NCBI GenBank assembly: GCA_003485185.1 | Contig: DNAS01000027.1 | Span: forward strand, 1,508 to 8,840 | DNA from: Phycisphaerales bacterium | GTDB taxonomy: Bacteria; Planctomycetota; Phycisphaerae; SM23-33 | Reading direction: 5' to 3' | Length of the DNA: 7,333 bases | Shown here: piece by piece, positions 7,073-7,333 of the stretch | Position numbering within the stretch: position 1 is the first letter of the stretch | How the letters are laid out: each line of letters starts with the position of its first letter | The notes under the pieces: model-generated | The model's input: only the letters and a program-made list of their open reading frames with translations | The model's database searches: none | Told to the model about the DNA's origin: nothing | Translations under genes and position numbers: made by a program

Positions 7073-7102
7073 ATTATACCGCGTCGGGGCGGGGATAGCC
7101 AA
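7073..7102 (-). promoter_or_regulatory. Sigma70-type promoter for the STN-repeat gene
   Basis: On the minus strand a perfect TATAAT (7078 to 7073) is preceded by TTGGCT (7102 to 7097; 4 of 6 matches to TTGACA) with an 18-bp spacer. Initiation would be expected near 7066, giving a 5' leader of about 76 nt before ATG 6990. A perfect -10 box in such GC-rich DNA, placed just upstream of a gene, makes this the best promoter in the window. It could drive the STN-repeat gene and possibly mcsA-mcsB beyond it. Confidence 0.6.
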
Positions 7103-7110
7103 GGGCAGGA

Positions 7111-7129
7111 TGTGTGGCCTTGCCACGCA
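7111..7129. repeat. Short stem-loop upstream of the STN promoter
   Basis: TGTGTGGC (7111-7118) and GCCACGCA (7122-7129) can form an 8-bp stem with one G-T pair around a CTT loop. It sits between the promoter's -35 box and the tandem repeat. There is no T-run, so it is not an intrinsic terminator by sequence. It may be a regulatory or repeat-derived hairpin. Confidence 0.35.
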
Positions 7130-7142
7130 CGCCAACGGAGGG

Positions 7143-7162
7143 ATCGTCAAAAATCGTCAAAA
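7143..7162. repeat. Two tandem copies of ATCGTCAAAA
   Basis: The 10-bp unit ATCGTCAAAA occurs twice in perfect tandem, at 7143-7152 and 7153-7162, right beside the large inverted repeat and with the same 10-nt period. It could be part of that element's flank or a small operator upstream of the promoter at 7073-7102. The sequence does not decide between these. Confidence 0.5.
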
Positions 7163-7166
7163 CCTT

Positions 7167-7250
7167 CGCAGGGATGAACACAGATAAACGCGGATCATTA
7201 AAAATTCTCTCTATGCTTTTTATCTGCGTTCATCTGTGTGCATTCCTGCG
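7167..7250. repeat. Long imperfect inverted repeat built from 10-nt units
   Basis: Two 29-nt arms (7167-7195 and 7222-7250) are reverse complements at 25 of 29 positions, around an AT-rich 26-nt loop. Each arm has a 10-nt rhythm: GATGAACACA then GATAAACGCG then GATCATTAAA on the left, and, read on the minus strand, AATGCACACA then GATGAACGCA then GATAAAAAGC on the right. Its AT content differs from the surrounding genes. It looks like a dispersed REP- or MITE-like palindrome and not a gene. It is not a standard terminator: no T-run follows on the plus strand, and only loose T-tracts follow on the minus strand. Confidence 0.75.
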
Positions 7251-7333
7251 AATTCTCTTGTTTGAATGAAACATAGCCGAACGGCAAGCCGAGCGCCGGA
7301 GTTTATGGCGAGGGGGTGGCACGGCTTGCTTGC
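7251..7333. other. Non-coding right edge, possibly repeat-derived
   Basis: No coding frame can be supported here. It contains CGGCAAGCCG (7282-7291), and GCAAGCCG within it recurs as its reverse complement CGGCTTGC at 7322-7329, next to GTGGCACG. This may be the start of another palindromic element cut by the window edge. An ATG at 7305 on the plus strand opens only nine codons before the edge and has no convincing ribosome binding site. Confidence 0.3.

Noticed and set aside
15..7098. A chain of long open frames on the plus strand (15-2279, 2083-3477, 3377-5389, 5470-7098).
   Set aside because: They lie antisense to well-supported minus-strand genes, their products are rich in Q, R, G, H and D without domain patterns, and high GC content opens such frames by default.
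7167..7250. CRISPR array or intrinsic terminator at the large hairpin.
   Set aside because: There are no regularly spaced repeats with unique spacers, and no proper T-run follows either arm.

Overview
The window is GC-rich and tightly packed. All six recognisable protein genes lie on the minus strand, so transcription runs from right to left. The gene set suggests a planctomycete, possibly a Phycisphaerae-like metagenomic genome: McsA/McsB without CtsR or ClpC, a secreted protein with secretin-N-type repeats and no secretin channel, and a large GT-C-like membrane protein. That assignment is inferred from gene style and not proven.

Layout in transcription order. The right end (about 6991-7333) has no gene I can support. 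It holds a good sigma70-type promoter, a long imperfect hairpin built from 10-nt units, a short tandem repeat and a smaller stem-loop. Next come a secreted protein with two STN-like repeats (6990-5884), mcsA (5826-5335), mcsB (5338-4283, overlapping mcsA by 4 bp as ATGA), a sugar-phosphate isomerase/epimerase-type TIM barrel (4240-3392), an RMD1/DUF155-family tail-anchored protein (3384-2242), and a polytopic GT-C-like membrane protein that starts at 2195 and runs off the left edge.

The functional core is the McsA-McsB pair, a protein-arginine kinase and its zinc-binding activator, which mark proteins for Clp-dependent degradation in Firmicutes. Gaps from mcsA onward are -4, 42, 7 and 46 bp, so co-transcription is plausible. 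However, the RMD1-like gene has its own TATAAT box placed so that the transcript would begin at or next to its ATG, and it has no Shine-Dalgarno sequence. It may therefore be expressed from a leaderless mRNA. No pathway clearly links the TIM barrel, RMD1-like and GT-C-like genes to the McsAB pair.

I found no convincing new multi-gene system. The points most worth checking are the leaderless promoter embedded in a stop codon, the hairpin repeat, and altered key residues in McsA (a Cys to Asp at a zinc site) and McsB (the Asp of the RDxxRA motif missing).
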